From Paracoccus sp. (in: a-proteobacteria) (GTDB lineage: Bacteria; Pseudomonadota; Alphaproteobacteria; Rhodobacterales; Rhodobacteraceae), in assembly GCF_030538755.1 (NCBI RefSeq), contig NZ_JAUNTJ010000009.1, forward strand, positions 1-64,000: 64,000 nucleotides of DNA. The letters run 5' to 3'. Under the pieces are notes generated by a model. That model ran no database searches. It saw nothing but the letters and a program-made list of their open reading frames with translations, and had not been told where the DNA came from. Below are positions 53,284-63,328 of the stretch, piece after piece. The first letter of the stretch is position 1, and every line of letters begins with the position of its first letter. The position numbers and the translations under genes are program-made.

Positions 53284-54243
53284 TCACAGGGTAATGACCA
53301 CCTTTCCGGTCGAGGCGCGGTCGCGCAGCCGGGCAAAGCCGTCGGCCACGCGGTCAAGGGGCAGGGTTTCCTGCGTCAGCGGCGGCAGGCGTCCGTCGGC
53401 GGCCATGGCGAACAGCTCGGTCAGGCTGGCGCGCAGGGCGGTGCTGTCCAGCTTGCGATAGCCGCCCCAGTAAAAGCCGTGGATGGCGATGTTCTTGACC
53501 AGCGCGTGGTTCAGCGGCAGGGCAGGCGGCCTGCCCCCGGCAAAGCCGATGACCAGATGCCGCCCGCCCGGACGCAGCGCGCCAAAGGCCGCCAGCCCCG
53601 GCGCATCGCCGACCGGATCATAGACGACATCGACCCCGCCCAGATCGCGCAGCGCCTGTTTCAGATCACCGGTGCTGCTGCTGTCGATAACCTCATGCGC
53701 ACCGGCGGCGCGCACCGCCGCCAGCCGGTCGGCACCACGGGCGATGCCGATGACCCGCGCGCCCATGGCCGCGCCGATCTGCACCGCCGTCAGCCCCACA
53801 CCACCTGCCGCGCCCAGAACCGCCAGCGTTTCGCCCGCCCGCAGGTCGCCGCGCAGGGTCAGGGCCAGATGGCTGGTGCCATAGGCGATCTGGAACCCGG
53901 CGGCCTGCTCATCGCTGACCGCATCGGGGATCGGAACGCAGGCACTGGCCGGTGCCAGCATCTGCTGCGCCAGCGTGCCGGGAAAGTTCACCGCAACCCG
54001 CATCCCCGGCGTCAGCCCGCTGTCACCCGGCGCGCTGATGACCACGCCCGCGCCCTCCAGCCCCGGCGTAAAGGGGAACGGCTCGGCTTCCTGATAGCGG
54101 CCCTGCGCCTTGAGAAGATCGGCAAAGTTGAGCGCGGCGGCTTTCATCTGCACCAGAACGTCACCGGGACCGGGAACCGGGGCGGCAATCGCAATCAGGC
54201 GTGGAGCGGCGCCCTGTGATTCTATCTCGGCTGCCTTGAGCAT
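53284..54243 (-). CDS. NADPH:quinone reductase (zeta-crystallin-like MDR)
   Basis: 319-residue medium-chain dehydrogenase/reductase without catalytic zinc ligands. N-terminal GroES-like domain with LNFADLLKAQGRY and FTPGLEGAG, then the Rossmann motif VLGAAGGVGLTAVQIGAA (about 142-159). Resembles NADPH-dependent quinone/enone reductases. Single gene, divergent from the XRE regulator. Confidence 0.88.
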   Translation of the reverse strand: MLKAAEIESQGAAPRLIAIAAPVPGPGDVLVQMKAAALNFADLLKAQGRYQEAEPFPFTPGLEGAGVVISAPGDSGLTPGMRVAVNFPGTLAQQMLAPASACVPIPDAVSDEQAAGFQIAYGTSHLALTLRGDLRAGETLAVLGAAGGVGLTAVQIGAAMGARVIGIARGADRLAAVRAAGAHEVIDSSSTGDLKQALRDLGGVDVVYDPVGDAPGLAAFGALRPGGRHLVIGFAGGRPPALPLNHALVKNIAIHGFYWGGYRKLDSTALRASLTELFAMAADGRLPPLTQETLPLDRVADGFARLRDRASTGKVVITL

Positions 54244-54425
54244 GGTTTATTTCCTGCCTTTGTTTCCAGACGGATAGTAACGGACCGGCCGATCCGCTGC
54301 AAATTTGCATGATGTGCAGTAAATGACCTGTCTTTTTGGTCAGGATGGGGCTTATTAACCATATTGGCGCTCGAAAATTGCAATTTGCTGGGGTAGGCCG
54401 ATTATAGATTGAATAAGGGGTTGTC

Positions 54426-54785
54426 ATGAAACACGGTGTCGATGTTCATGTTGGTAAGCGTATCCGTCATCGTCGGTGGATGATCGGGATGACACAACAA
54501 CAGCTGGCCGAAAAGGTTGGCATCAAGTTCCAGCAGATTCAAAAGTATGAAACCGGGATGAACCGCGTTTCTGCCTCGCGTTTGTGGGATATTTCTCGGG
54601 CGGTTGACGTGCCGGTCAGCTTTTTCTTCGACGGCCTGAACGAAGGCCAGATCATGGAGCAGATCGAAGGCGACATCATCGCCGACAAAGAGGCGCTGCA
54701 ACTGGTCCGGGCCTATTACGCCATGCCCGCCGCGCAGCGTCGGCAGATTTTCGAACTGGCGCGGGTGCTGTCTGACGCCGCCTGA
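54426..54785 (+). CDS. XRE-family helix-turn-helix regulator
   Basis: 119 residues. Helix-turn-helix MTQQQLAEKVGIKFQQIQKYETG (about 22-44; recognition residues KFQQIQKYE) after a basic start, then a C-terminal helical part (QRRQIFELARVL). Similar small XRE regulators are common in Rhodobacteraceae. The upstream gap is A+T-rich. A terminator follows 100 bases after the stop, so it is probably monocistronic. Confidence 0.9.
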   Translation: MKHGVDVHVGKRIRHRRWMIGMTQQQLAEKVGIKFQQIQKYETGMNRVSASRLWDISRAVDVPVSFFFDGLNEGQIMEQIEGDIIADKEALQLVRAYYAMPAAQRRQIFELARVLSDAA

Positions 54786-54886
54786 GGGGGCGTTAATCAA
54801 ATACCGCTTTACTCTCCTTAAGCGAGTAAATGCACATAATGCAGAGTGGGCGGCAGATCCACCTGTCAAAAAACACACGGGGAGGA

Positions 54887-54913
54887 GGGGCGCGGATCGA
54901 ACCGCGCCCCTTT
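54887..54913 (+). terminator. intrinsic terminator after XRE gene
   Basis: GGGGCGCGG-ATCGAA-CCGCGCCCC, a 9-bp perfect stem, followed by TTTCCCTTT. Immediately upstream the strand reads GGGGAGGA. Confidence 0.82.
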
Positions 54914-54994
54914 CCCTTTGTCCCTCATGCTGGCACAAGGTTGCCAAATCCACGCGGGCGTCCCTGTGCCCGGCGCAGACTTTGGGATACAGCC

Positions 54995-55789
54995 ATGCCA
55001 CAGCACGATCACCGCGCCATCATCGACACGGCCCATGCGCTGGCCGATCAGGCGGCCCAGGCCATCCTGCCCTTGTTCCGCAGCCCGCTGACGGCGGAAA
55101 ACAAGCTGGCGGGCGGGTTTGATCCGGTAACGGCGGCGGATCGCGCCTCGGAACAGGCGATGCGGGCCATCCTGGCCGAGCGCCGCCCCGATGATGCGAT
55201 TCTGGGCGAAGAATTCGGTGCCCAACCCGGCCGGTCGGGGCTGACATGGGTGCTGGACCCTATCGACGGCACCCGCGCCTTTATCTGCGGTGCGCCGACA
55301 TGGGGCGTGCTGATCGGGCTGCGCGATGAAACCGGCCCGCTCTATGGGGTGATCGACCAGCCCTATACCGGCGAACGGTTCGAGGGCGGCCTTGGTCTGG
55401 CGCGCATGACGGGTCCGCGTGGCGAAACCGCGCTGGCGGTGCGTCAGACAACCGATCTGGCGCAGGCGACGCTGATGTCCACCTACCCCGAGGTCGGCAG
55501 CCCCGCCGAAGCCGCCGCCTTTCACCGCGTGGCCGGGCAGGTGCGGCTGACCCGCTATGGCATGGATTGCTATGCCTATGCGCTGCTGGCGCTGGGGCAT
55601 GTCGATCTGGTGATCGAGGCCGGTTTGCAGGCTTATGACGTGGTGGCGCCGATTGCCGTGGTGCGCGCGGCGGGCGGGATCGTGACCGACTGGCAGGGCG
55701 GCGACCCGTCCGGCGGCGGGCAGATCATCGCCGCCGCGACGCCCGAACTGCATCGCGCGGCGCTGGCGCTGCTGAACCAAACGGCCTGA
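54995..55789 (+). CDS. hisN: inositol monophosphatase-family histidinol-phosphatase
   Basis: 264-residue metal-dependent phosphatase. Signatures: GFDPVTAADRASE, the metal-binding WVLDPIDGTRAF (about 87-98), EEFG at about 70, and the late AYDVVAPIAVVRAAGG. The DP..DGT pattern and context fit HisN, which finishes histidinol formation, but a general inositol-phosphatase role cannot be excluded. ATG 54995 chosen; upstream codons cover the terminator. Confidence 0.85.
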   Translation: MPQHDHRAIIDTAHALADQAAQAILPLFRSPLTAENKLAGGFDPVTAADRASEQAMRAILAERRPDDAILGEEFGAQPGRSGLTWVLDPIDGTRAFICGAPTWGVLIGLRDETGPLYGVIDQPYTGERFEGGLGLARMTGPRGETALAVRQTTDLAQATLMSTYPEVGSPAEAAAFHRVAGQVRLTRYGMDCYAYALLALGHVDLVIEAGLQAYDVVAPIAVVRAAGGIVTDWQGGDPSGGGQIIAAATPELHRAALALLNQTA

Positions 55790-55801
55790 CAGGGGGCGCC
55801 G

Positions 55802-57247
55802 ATGACCGACGACAGCCGCAAGCACGACGATGACACCGCCGCGCCGATCCTGACCGAACCGGCCGAACCTGCTGCGCCCGCCGAACTGGACGATGACGAC
55901 GATTTCCTGCCCCGGCGCGAATTGCTGGCCCAGATCAATCAGGCCATCGTCGATCAGGACGCCGCCCGGCTGGAAGAACTGCTGGAACCGATGCACGGCG
56001 CCGACATCGCCGACATCATCGAGCGGCTGACCCCGGCGCAGCGCCGCGTCTTTCTGGACCTCTATTCGATCGAGATCGACGGCGAGATCCTGTCCGAAAT
56101 CGACGAGGCCGTGCGCGATCAGGTCATCGACGCGCTGCCCCCCGAGGTGCTGGCCGAGGCCGTGCGCGAGATGGACAGCGACGATGTTGTCGATCTGGTC
56201 GAGGACATGGACGAAGGCGAGCGGCAGGAAATTCTTGCCGCGCTGGACGAATCCGACCGGGCGGCGGTGCAGCAGTCGCTGACCTATCCCGAATATTCCG
56301 CCGGTCGTCTGATGCAGTCCGAGGTGGTGACAGGGCCGGAGCACTGGACAGCGGGCGAGGCCATCGACTATCTGCGCCGGCACGAAGACGACCTGCCCGA
56401 ACAGTTCTATCACATCATTCTGGTGGACCCGCGCCACCAGCCCATCGGTTATGTGACGCTGGGCCGGCTGCTGTCCAGCGGGCGCGACGTGCCGCTGCGC
56501 GATCTGGCCGAGGACAGTTTCCGCACCATCAGCGCCACCGCCGACGAAAGCGATGTGGCCTATGTGTTCAACCAGTATCACCTGATTTCCGCCCCGGTCG
56601 TGGATGACGCCGACCGGCTGGTGGGGGTTATCACCATCGACGACGCCATGTCGGTTCTGGACGAAGAACACGAGGAAGATATCCTGCGTCTGGCAGGGGT
56701 TGGCGACGAAAGCTCGATTTCGGATACGGTGCTGGAAACCGTGCGCCAGCGGGTGCCGTGGCTGGGCGCGAATATCTTTACCGCGCTGCTGGCCGCCGCC
56801 GTTATCGCTCTGTTCGAGGATTCGATTGCCCGTATCGTGGCGCTGGCGGTGCTGATGCCCATCGTCACCTCGATTGGCGGTAATGCGGGCACACAGACGC
56901 TGACGGTCGTGGTGCGCGGCCTTGCCACCAAAAGCCTGACCGCCGCCAATATGTGGCGCATCGTCATGCGCGAGGCGACCGTGGGCGTGGTCAACGGCGC
57001 GACCTTTGGGGCCATTATCGCGGCGGTGGCGTGGATCTGGTTCCGCGATCCGGCGCTGGCCGGGGTGATCGGCGCGGCGATGATTATCAACCTGACGGTC
57101 GCGGCGGTGGGGGGCATTCTGGTGCCGCTGGCGCTGGACAAGCTGGGGGCGGACCCGGCGCTGGCCTCGCCCACCTTCGTCACCACGCTGACGGATGTGA
57201 TCGGCTTTTTTGCGTTTCTGGGGCTGGCGACGGTGGTTTTGCTGTGA
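55802..57247 (+). CDS. mgtE: magnesium transporter MgtE
   Basis: 481-residue Mg2+ channel. Acidic N-terminus, MgtE N domain with HGADIADIIERL (about 62-73), tandem CBS domains (about 170-300, including VGVITIDDAM), and a five-helix membrane domain with GGNAGTQTLTV, the Mg2+-pore motif. Overlaps the next gene by 4 bases (GTGA). Confidence 0.95.
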   Translation: MTDDSRKHDDDTAAPILTEPAEPAAPAELDDDDDFLPRRELLAQINQAIVDQDAARLEELLEPMHGADIADIIERLTPAQRRVFLDLYSIEIDGEILSEIDEAVRDQVIDALPPEVLAEAVREMDSDDVVDLVEDMDEGERQEILAALDESDRAAVQQSLTYPEYSAGRLMQSEVVTGPEHWTAGEAIDYLRRHEDDLPEQFYHIILVDPRHQPIGYVTLGRLLSSGRDVPLRDLAEDSFRTISATADESDVAYVFNQYHLISAPVVDDADRLVGVITIDDAMSVLDEEHEEDILRLAGVGDESSISDTVLETVRQRVPWLGANIFTALLAAAVIALFEDSIARIVALAVLMPIVTSIGGNAGTQTLTVVVRGLATKSLTAANMWRIVMREATVGVVNGATFGAIIAAVAWIWFRDPALAGVIGAAMIINLTVAAVGGILVPLALDKLGADPALASPTFVTTLTDVIGFFAFLGLATVVLL

Positions 57248-57783
57248 CCGACAAGGCGGCATTACGGGCGGCGGCGCTGGCTGCGCGGGCCGAACAGGGC
57301 GGCGATGCGGCAGTGGCGGTTGCGCGGCTGCGCGCGGCGCTGGCCCCCCATGCCGGGCAGGTGCTGGCCGGATACTGGCCCATGCGGGCCGAGGCCGACC
57401 CGCTGCCTGCCATGGCCGCGCATGACGGGCCGTTGTGCCTGCCGGTGGTGCCGGGCCGCGATGTGCCGCTGATCTTCCGCGCATGGGCACCCGGTGCGGC
57501 GCTGGATGCCGGGCCGTTCGGCACTCGGCACCCGCCCGAATCAGCGCCGGTGCTGGTGCCGCAGGTGCTGATCGTGCCGCTGGCCGCTTTTGACCGGGCG
57601 GGGCAGCGGATCGGCTATGGCGGTGGTTTCTATGACCGCACGCTGGCGCAATTGCGCGCCGCCGGGCCGGTGACGGCCATCGGTTTTGCCTTTGCCTGCC
57701 AGCAGGTTGCGGCGGTGCCGGTTGGCCCGTTCGATCAGCCGCTGGACCTGATCGTGACCGACCGCGACACCATTCACCCCTGA
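57244..57783 (+). CDS. 5-formyltetrahydrofolate cyclo-ligase
   Basis: 179 residues. Converts 5-formyl-THF to 5,10-methenyl-THF using ATP. N-terminal LRAAALAARAEQ and the diagnostic RIGYGGGFYDRTLA (about 121-134) with a late DLIVTD. Starts at GTG 57244, overlapping the mgtE stop, so it depends on mgtE translation. Short but complete. Confidence 0.9.
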   Translation: MTDKAALRAAALAARAEQGGDAAVAVARLRAALAPHAGQVLAGYWPMRAEADPLPAMAAHDGPLCLPVVPGRDVPLIFRAWAPGAALDAGPFGTRHPPESAPVLVPQVLIVPLAAFDRAGQRIGYGGGFYDRTLAQLRAAGPVTAIGFAFACQQVAAVPVGPFDQPLDLIVTDRDTIHP

Positions 57784-57792
57784 GCCAAGGTC

Positions 57793-57814
57793 GCGCCGAA
57801 AATTTTTTCGGCGC
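57793..57814. other. hairpin with A/T-rich stem base after cyclo-ligase gene
   Basis: GCGCCGAAAA-TT-TTTTCGGCGC, a perfect 10-bp inverted repeat 10 bases after the stop. The T run lies inside the arm rather than after it; it may still act as a weak bidirectional terminator. Confidence 0.4.
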
Positions 57815-57934
57815 AGGTGTCGCGCGCCGAACACGCCGCCCATGCGCCGGATTCTGCGGATAAACCGGGGAAAAACCCGGTGGAAAACTGGTGAATCCCT
57901 GCCCCGAACCCTGCCGGATCATTCGGGAAATCCC

Positions 57935-57959
57935 ATTCGTTAATGATTTGTTAACGAAT
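57935..57959. promoter_or_regulatory. CtrA-type site upstream of nrdJ
   Basis: A perfect 9-bp inverted repeat (ATTCGTTAA / TTAACGAAT) with a 7-base spacer contains TTAA-N7-TTAA (57940-57954). It lies about 310 bp before nrdJ in a 480-bp gap with no gene of its own. CtrA control is inferred from the motif. Confidence 0.55.
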
Positions 57960-58094
57960 TGACTCGCCGCGCTGCGGCATTTGGGGGCGGCAAATCGGGG
58001 GCGCTCTGTCAACGTGAAAAGAGGTTACGAAACCGTAAAAATTTGGTTGAAAGCCGCGACGGATCACGGCAGGTAGTGGGGCACGGTCCCGGCG

Positions 58095-58110
58095 ACACAA
58101 TATCTGGTGG
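58095..58110 (+). promoter_or_regulatory. candidate NrdR box
   Basis: ACACAATATCTGGTGG matches the palindromic NrdR-box pattern ACACAATATATTGTGT at 13 of 16 positions and lies about 155 bp upstream of a ribonucleotide reductase gene. A second box at the usual 31-bp spacing was not seen. A TATAAA element follows at 58114. Confidence 0.4.
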
Positions 58111-58263
58111 CACTATAAAGACCACCGACCTCGCGGCAGGATCAGATTTTGGGCTAGTCAGGACTGGTGGTTTCGGCCTTCTCCGCGCGCGTCACGCTGC
58201 GCGGTCCTGTTCCGACTGGCTGCGTAGAATCCCCCGTGGCGGGGCACGGACATGAGGGCAGGC

Positions 58264-61200
58264 ATGAAGATCGAACGTCGTTTTACCACCGAAGCTGCGG
58301 GTGCCTATGGCGGCATCGCGTTCACCACCACGACCAGCGAAATCCGCAATCCTGACGGAAAGATCGTGTTCCGCAACGATCAGGTCGAGGTGCCCAAAGG
58401 GTGGTCGCAGGTCGCCAGCGACGTGATCGCGCAGAAATACTTCCGCAAGGCGGGCGTGCCTGCCGTGCTGAAACGGGTGCGTGAAAAGGACGTGCCGGAA
58501 TTCCTGTGGCGCGCCGTCCCCGACGAGGCCGCGCTGGCCGAACTGCCCGAAGATCAGCGTTTCGGCGGCGAAACCAGTGCCCGTCAGGTGTTCGACCGGA
58601 TGGCCGGTGCCTGGGCCTATTGGGGCTGGAAGGGCGGCTATTTCAGCACTGAATCCGATGCCCGCGCCTATTACGACGAGATGCGGCACATGCTGGCCCG
58701 TCAGATGGCCGCGCCGAACAGCCCGCAATGGTTCAACACCGGCCTGCACTGGGCCTATGGGATCAACGGGCCGTCGCAGGGCCATTTCTATGTCGATTAC
58801 AAGACCGGCAAGCTGGTCAAATCCGACAGCGCCTATGAGCACCCGCAGCCGCACGCCTGCTTTATCCAGTCCGTCGCTGACGATCTGGTGAACGAAGGCG
58901 GCATCATGGATCTGTGGGTCCGCGAGGCGCGCCTGTTCAAATATGGCAGCGGCACCGGCACCAACTTTTCCAGCCTGCGCGGCGAGGGCGAAAGCCTGTC
59001 GGGTGGTGGCAAATCCAGCGGCCTGATGGGTTTCCTCAAGATCGGCGACCGCGCGGCGGGCGCGATCAAATCGGGCGGCACCACGCGCCGGGCGGCGAAA
59101 ATGGTGATCTGCGACATGGATCACCCCGATATCGAACAGTTCATCAACTGGAAGGTGATCGAGGAACAAAAGGTCGCCTCGCTGGTGGCTGGTTCCAAGG
59201 CGCATGAAGCGCATCTGAACGAAATCTTCGCCGCGATCCGTGCATGGGATGGCGCCATCGAAGGCGCCACCGACCCGGCGCAGAACGAGGCGCTGAAAGC
59301 CGCGATCCGCGCCGCGAAAAAGGCGATGATCCCGGAAACCTATGTCAACCGCGTGCTGCAATACGCGCGGCAGGGCTTTGATTCGATTGAATTCCCGACC
59401 TATGACACCGATTGGGATTCCGAGGCCTATATCAGCGTATCGGGCCAGAACTCGAACAACTCGGTCCGGGTGACGGATGCCTTCCTGCGTGCCGTGCGCG
59501 AGGATCAGCCGTGGGAGCTGTTGCGCCGCACCGACGGCAAGGTCGCCAAGACCGTTTCCGCACGCGAGTTGTGGGATCAGGTCGGCCATGCCGCATGGGC
59601 CTGCGCCGATCCCGGCATCCAGTTCCACGATACGGTGAACGCCTGGCATACCTGCCCCGAGGACGGCGCGATCCGCGGGTCGAACCCGTGCAGCGAATAC
59701 ATGTTCCTTGACGACACGGCCTGCAACCTTGCGTCGATGAACCTGCTGACCTTCTGGGCCGATGGCCGGCTCGACGCTGATGCCTATATCCACGCCACCC
59801 GGCTGTGGACGGTGACGCTGGAAATCAGCGTGCTGATGGCGCAGTTCCCGTCCAGGGAAATCGCGCAGCGGTCCTATGATTATCGCACGCTGGGTCTGGG
59901 CTATGCGAATATCGGCGGTCTGCTGATGAACATGGGCCTTGGCTATGACAGCGATCAGGGCCGCGCGCTGTGCGGGGCGCTGACCGCGATCATGACCGGC
60001 GTATCCTATGCCACCAGCGCCGAAATGGCGGGCGAGCTTGGCCCGTTCCCCGGCTATGCCCGCAACGCCGATCACATGCTGCGGGTGATCCGCAACCACC
60101 GCGCGGCGGCGCATGGCAGCGGCGATTATCAGGACGTCAACGTCGCCCCGGTGGCGCTGGACGCGGCGAACTGCCCGGATCAGCGGCTGGTCGATCTGGC
60201 CCGCAGCGCATGGGACGACGCGCTGACCTTGGGTCAGGCGCACGGCTATCGCAACGCGCAGGCAACCGTGATCGCGCCGACCGGCACCATCGGTCTGGTG
60301 ATGGATTGCGACACCACCGGCATCGAACCCGACTTTGCGCTGGTGAAATTCAAAAAGCTGGCGGGCGGCGGTTACTTCAAGATCATCAACCAGTCGGTTC
60401 CGGCGGCGCTGACTGCGCTTGGCTATGGCTCGGCCCAGATCGAGGAAATCATCGCCTATGCGGTCGGCCACGGCAGCATCGGCAATTGCCCCGGCATCAA
60501 CCACACCGCGCTGGCTGGCCACGGCTTTGGCCCGGCCGAGATCGAAAAGGTCGAAGCGGCACTGGCCTCGGCCTTTGACATCCGCTTCGTGTTCAACCAG
60601 TGGACGCTGGGCGAAGATTTCTGCAAAGGCACGCTGGGCATCCCGGCTGACAAGCTGGCCGATCCCGGCTTTGACCTGCTGCGCCATCTTGGTTTCAGCA
60701 AGGCGCAGATCGACGCCGCCAACGACCATGTGTGCGGCACCATGACGCTGGAGGGCGCGCCCTTCCTGAAACCCGAACATTACGCGGTGTTCGACTGCGC
60801 CAACCCCTGCGGCAAGCGCGGCACCCGCTATCTGTCGGTGGACAGCCATATCCGCATGATGGCGGCGGCACAGTCGTTTATCTCGGGCGCGATTTCCAAG
60901 ACGATCAACATGCCCAACGACGCGACCATTGCTGACGCTCTGGCGGCTTATGAACTGTCGTGGTCGCTGGGGATCAAGGCGAACGCTCTGTATCGCGACG
61001 GGTCGAAACTGTCGCAACCGCTGGCCGCCGCGCTGGTCGAGGACGACGACGAAGCCGCCGAGATTCTGGAAACCGGCAGCCCGCAGGAAAAGGCGGCGGT
61101 GATCGCGGAAAAGGTGGTCGAAAAGATCATCGTCAAGGAAATGGTCCGCAGCCACCGCGAAAAGCTGCCCGCGCGCCGCAAGGGCTATACGCAAAAGGCC

Positions 61201-61914
61201 GTTGTCGGTGGCCACAAGGTCTATCTGCGCACCGGCGAATACGACAGCGGCAGCCTTGGCGAGATTTTCATCGACATGCACAAGGAAGGGGCCGGCTTTC
61301 GCGCGATGATGAACAACTTTGCCATCGCTGTCTCGGTCGGTCTGCAATACGGCGTTCCGCTGGAAGAATTTGTCGATGCCTTCACCTTCACCCGGTTCGA
61401 ACCGGCGGGCATGGTGCAGGGGAACGACAGCATCAAGAACGCCACGTCCATTCTGGACTATGTGTTCCGCGAACTGGCCGTATCCTATCTGGACCGCACC
61501 GATCTGGCGCATGTAAAGCCGAACGGCACCAGCTTTGACGATCTGGGCGGCGGCGAGCAAGAGGGCCAGAATAACGTCGCCCCGGTCAGCGAGAATGCCG
61601 AGTTGAAATCGCTGACCATGCTGAAACAGATCAGCTCGGCCGGCTATCTGCGCAAGCGGTTGCCGCAAGAACTGATGGTGCTGCAAGGCGGTGCCTCGCA
61701 GATGGCGATTGCGGTGGGCATGGCCGAGGATGCGGCGGTCTTTCAGGCGGCGGCCAGCGTGACCAGCACCGCAACCAGCATGGATGCCCGCACCAAGGCG
61801 CGGATGCAGGGATACGAAGGCGATCCCTGCGGCGAATGCGGCAACTATACGCTGGTGCGCAACGGCACCTGTATGAAGTGCAACACCTGCGGCGGCACCT
61901 CTGGGTGCAGCTGA
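58264..61914 (+). CDS. nrdJ: adenosylcobalamin-dependent ribonucleotide reductase (class II)
   Basis: 1216-residue enzyme that reduces ribonucleotides using a B12-generated thiyl radical, independent of oxygen. Active-site elements: HACFIQSV (one redox cysteine, near 199), GSNPCSEYM (catalytic Cys with Asn and Glu, near 476), and VIAPTGTIG. The C-terminus ends with a cysteine-rich CxxC zinc/redox tail (CGECG...CMKCNTCGG). Start ATG 58264; an ATG 12 bases earlier is also in frame. Candidate CtrA and NrdR sites lie in its long leader. Confidence 0.97.
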   Translation: MKIERRFTTEAAGAYGGIAFTTTTSEIRNPDGKIVFRNDQVEVPKGWSQVASDVIAQKYFRKAGVPAVLKRVREKDVPEFLWRAVPDEAALAELPEDQRFGGETSARQVFDRMAGAWAYWGWKGGYFSTESDARAYYDEMRHMLARQMAAPNSPQWFNTGLHWAYGINGPSQGHFYVDYKTGKLVKSDSAYEHPQPHACFIQSVADDLVNEGGIMDLWVREARLFKYGSGTGTNFSSLRGEGESLSGGGKSSGLMGFLKIGDRAAGAIKSGGTTRRAAKMVICDMDHPDIEQFINWKVIEEQKVASLVAGSKAHEAHLNEIFAAIRAWDGAIEGATDPAQNEALKAAIRAAKKAMIPETYVNRVLQYARQGFDSIEFPTYDTDWDSEAYISVSGQNSNNSVRVTDAFLRAVREDQPWELLRRTDGKVAKTVSARELWDQVGHAAWACADPGIQFHDTVNAWHTCPEDGAIRGSNPCSEYMFLDDTACNLASMNLLTFWADGRLDADAYIHATRLWTVTLEISVLMAQFPSREIAQRSYDYRTLGLGYANIGGLLMNMGLGYDSDQGRALCGALTAIMTGVSYATSAEMAGELGPFPGYARNADHMLRVIRNHRAAAHGSGDYQDVNVAPVALDAANCPDQRLVDLARSAWDDALTLGQAHGYRNAQATVIAPTGTIGLVMDCDTTGIEPDFALVKFKKLAGGGYFKIINQSVPAALTALGYGSAQIEEIIAYAVGHGSIGNCPGINHTALAGHGFGPAEIEKVEAALASAFDIRFVFNQWTLGEDFCKGTLGIPADKLADPGFDLLRHLGFSKAQIDAANDHVCGTMTLEGAPFLKPEHYAVFDCANPCGKRGTRYLSVDSHIRMMAAAQSFISGAISKTINMPNDATIADALAAYELSWSLGIKANALYRDGSKLSQPLAAALVEDDDEAAEILETGSPQEKAAVIAEKVVEKIIVKEMVRSHREKLPARRKGYTQKAVVGGHKVYLRTGEYDSGSLGEIFIDMHKEGAGFRAMMNNFAIAVSVGLQYGVPLEEFVDAFTFTRFEPAGMVQGNDSIKNATSILDYVFRELAVSYLDRTDLAHVKPNGTSFDDLGGGEQEGQNNVAPVSENAELKSLTMLKQISSAGYLRKRLPQELMVLQGGASQMAIAVGMAEDAAVFQAAASVTSTATSMDARTKARMQGYEGDPCGECGNYTLVRNGTCMKCNTCGGTSGCS

Positions 61915-62041
61915 TCCAGATCGGGGCCGGTCTTGCGCTGGCCCCACCTTGTTTGTCAGGCCGGCTGCGCGGTCCCCATGTTCCGGCCGCGCCCTATCCG
62001 AGCAGCAGCCAGCGCCCCGGCAGAAGGCGCGCCTGACATCA

Positions 62042-62080
62042 GCCCCCCGTGCGTGGCAGCGTGCGGGGGGCATTTTCTTG
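62042..62080 (+). terminator. intrinsic terminator downstream of nrdJ
   Basis: GCCCCCCG (62042-62049) pairs with CGGGGGGC (62064-62071), followed by ATTTTCTTG. It lies 127 bases after the nrdJ stop. Confidence 0.8.
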
Positions 62081-62173
62081 TGCCGGGTTGGGTGAAGGTC
62101 GTTGCGGCAGCGCGTAATTCAGTTTCCTGGCGCTGGGGCAGATGTGGTGTTGGCATGATGGTTTAATCAACGA

Positions 62174-62665
62174 TCATGGGCAGGGGCACAGCTTTGGAAA
62201 CCTCCACGCTGGATCATATGGTGATTGACGCGGTTCCGTTGGTGGCGGTCGGGAAACCAGCAGCCATGGGCACCAAGGCCTCGGTCGCCTGCCTGTTCCG
62301 ATGAGGGCGGGATTGCCCAGAATGGCGACCGTGCCTGAATTGATCTCGGAGATCAGGACTTTACGGATGCAGGCGGCGAAGGCCGGACCGGCCTTCGCCC
62401 CTTTGATGCACCACGGGGCGATCAGCGCGTCATGGGGCAGACCCGCGATCAGCGTTTGCGTTCCCCATCTGCCGAACGCTGTATCCATCTTCAGGCGCGT
62501 GCCGCGTGGGGTACGGCCCGGCAGGCGGATCAGGTTGGTTATCATCGCCGTTTCATAAGGAAAAACAACGTATTCCGGGTTATTGGCGATGGCGGGCAGC
62601 CGGTGTTCGAACCAATCTGCGTGCTGCCGCCTTAACCGACGAATATCGCCTCGGTCGGCCCGCAC
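62174..62665 (-). pseudogene. IS630-type transposase remnant (minus)
   Basis: The conceptual product contains ADWFEHRLPAI, TNLIRLPGRTPRGTRLKM, FGRWGTQTLIAGL, HDALIAPW and GPAFAACIRKVLIS, the pattern of IS630 DDE transposases. The catalytic positions are lost: the usual VFLDET reads VFPYET and the usual VILDN reads AILGN. After that the family sequence continues in another frame (AHGCWF) and then decays. Start and inverted repeats are missing. It is clearly not functional. Confidence 0.75.
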
Positions 62666-63290
62666 GGTATCGGACGATCAGGTAGCCGAGATGATCGAGC
62701 GGAGGCTGAACACGACGCCGAAGGCGCCACCCATTGGTCGATCCGCTCGATGGTGGCGACGACGGGCCTGTCGCACAGCACGATCCGCCGGATCTGGACT
62801 GCCTTCAGCCTGCAACTGCATCGCAGCGAGACCTGCAAGCTGTCCACTGATCCGCAGTTCGTCGACAAGGTGCAGGATATTGTCGGCCTTTACATGGCCC
62901 CGCCTGACCGGGCCATCATGTTGTGCGTGGACGAACAATCTCGGATACAGGGGCGGTGATCGGCAAATGCGACAAGCGCCATCGGGCGACCGGGTTCCTG
63001 AAGCGGAGTGACGCAGCGGTGCCGCGAAGAAAGGGCGTGCATCTGGTGATGGCAACTACGCCACGCACAAGCCCCCGAAGATCAAGGCCTGTCTGGCACG
63101 CCGGTTCGCGGAACCGACCCGCAAGCAACTGCAACGGAGTCCACCGCTCCGCCGCCCTGGAGGCTGACATCATCGCCTTCATCGACGCGCACAACCAAAA
63201 CCCCAAGCCCTGCCGATGGGACAAATCCGCCGACGAAATCCTCGCGTCGGTCAAACGCTTCTGCCCGAAACACAGCAGAACCTGTGTCGA
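62660..63290 (+). pseudogene. IS630-type transposase remnant (plus), multiply broken
   Basis: Family segments occur in order but in different frames: DDQVAEMIERRLNTTPKA, ATHWSIRSM, GLSHSTIRRIWTAF, STDPQFVDKVQDIVGLYMAP, CVDEQSRIQ, then TGAVIGKC, HLVM, YATHKPPKIKACLARR and VHRSAALEADIIAFIDAHN with ADEILASVKRFC. At least three frame changes are needed, and two stretches (between SRIQ and TGAV, and between LARR and VHRS) are deleted relative to intact family members. Its N-terminus abuts that of the minus-strand remnant, so the two lie head to head. Confidence 0.78.
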
Positions 63291-63328
63291 GAACTACAGT
63301 TCCGTGGGAACAGGCGGCCCGTCAGAGG

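Noticed and set aside
54879-54888. GGGGAGGAGG near the XRE terminator as an additional array element
   Set aside because: It is not in a hairpin loop, lies on the other strand relation, and has no DUF1127 gene nearby; probably a chance purine run.
54866-58012. Very long open frame on the minus strand (over 1000 codons) across hisN, mgtE and the cyclo-ligase gene
   Set aside because: It is antisense to three clear genes, with a His/Arg/Gln-rich product typical of the shadow frame in G+C-rich DNA.
57784-58263. Cobalamin riboswitch in the leader of B12-dependent nrdJ
   Set aside because: I looked for a B12-box-like GCCACTG core and paired arms; only GTGGCACT near 58108 is vaguely similar, without the surrounding structure.
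58192-62073. Long open frame on the minus strand (about 1290 codons) opposite nrdJ
   Set aside because: Exact antisense of nrdJ, no recognisable domain, and composition typical of a shadow frame.
62290-62560. Plus-strand small frames in the IS region as new genes
   Set aside because: They are antisense to the decayed transposase and have no coding character.
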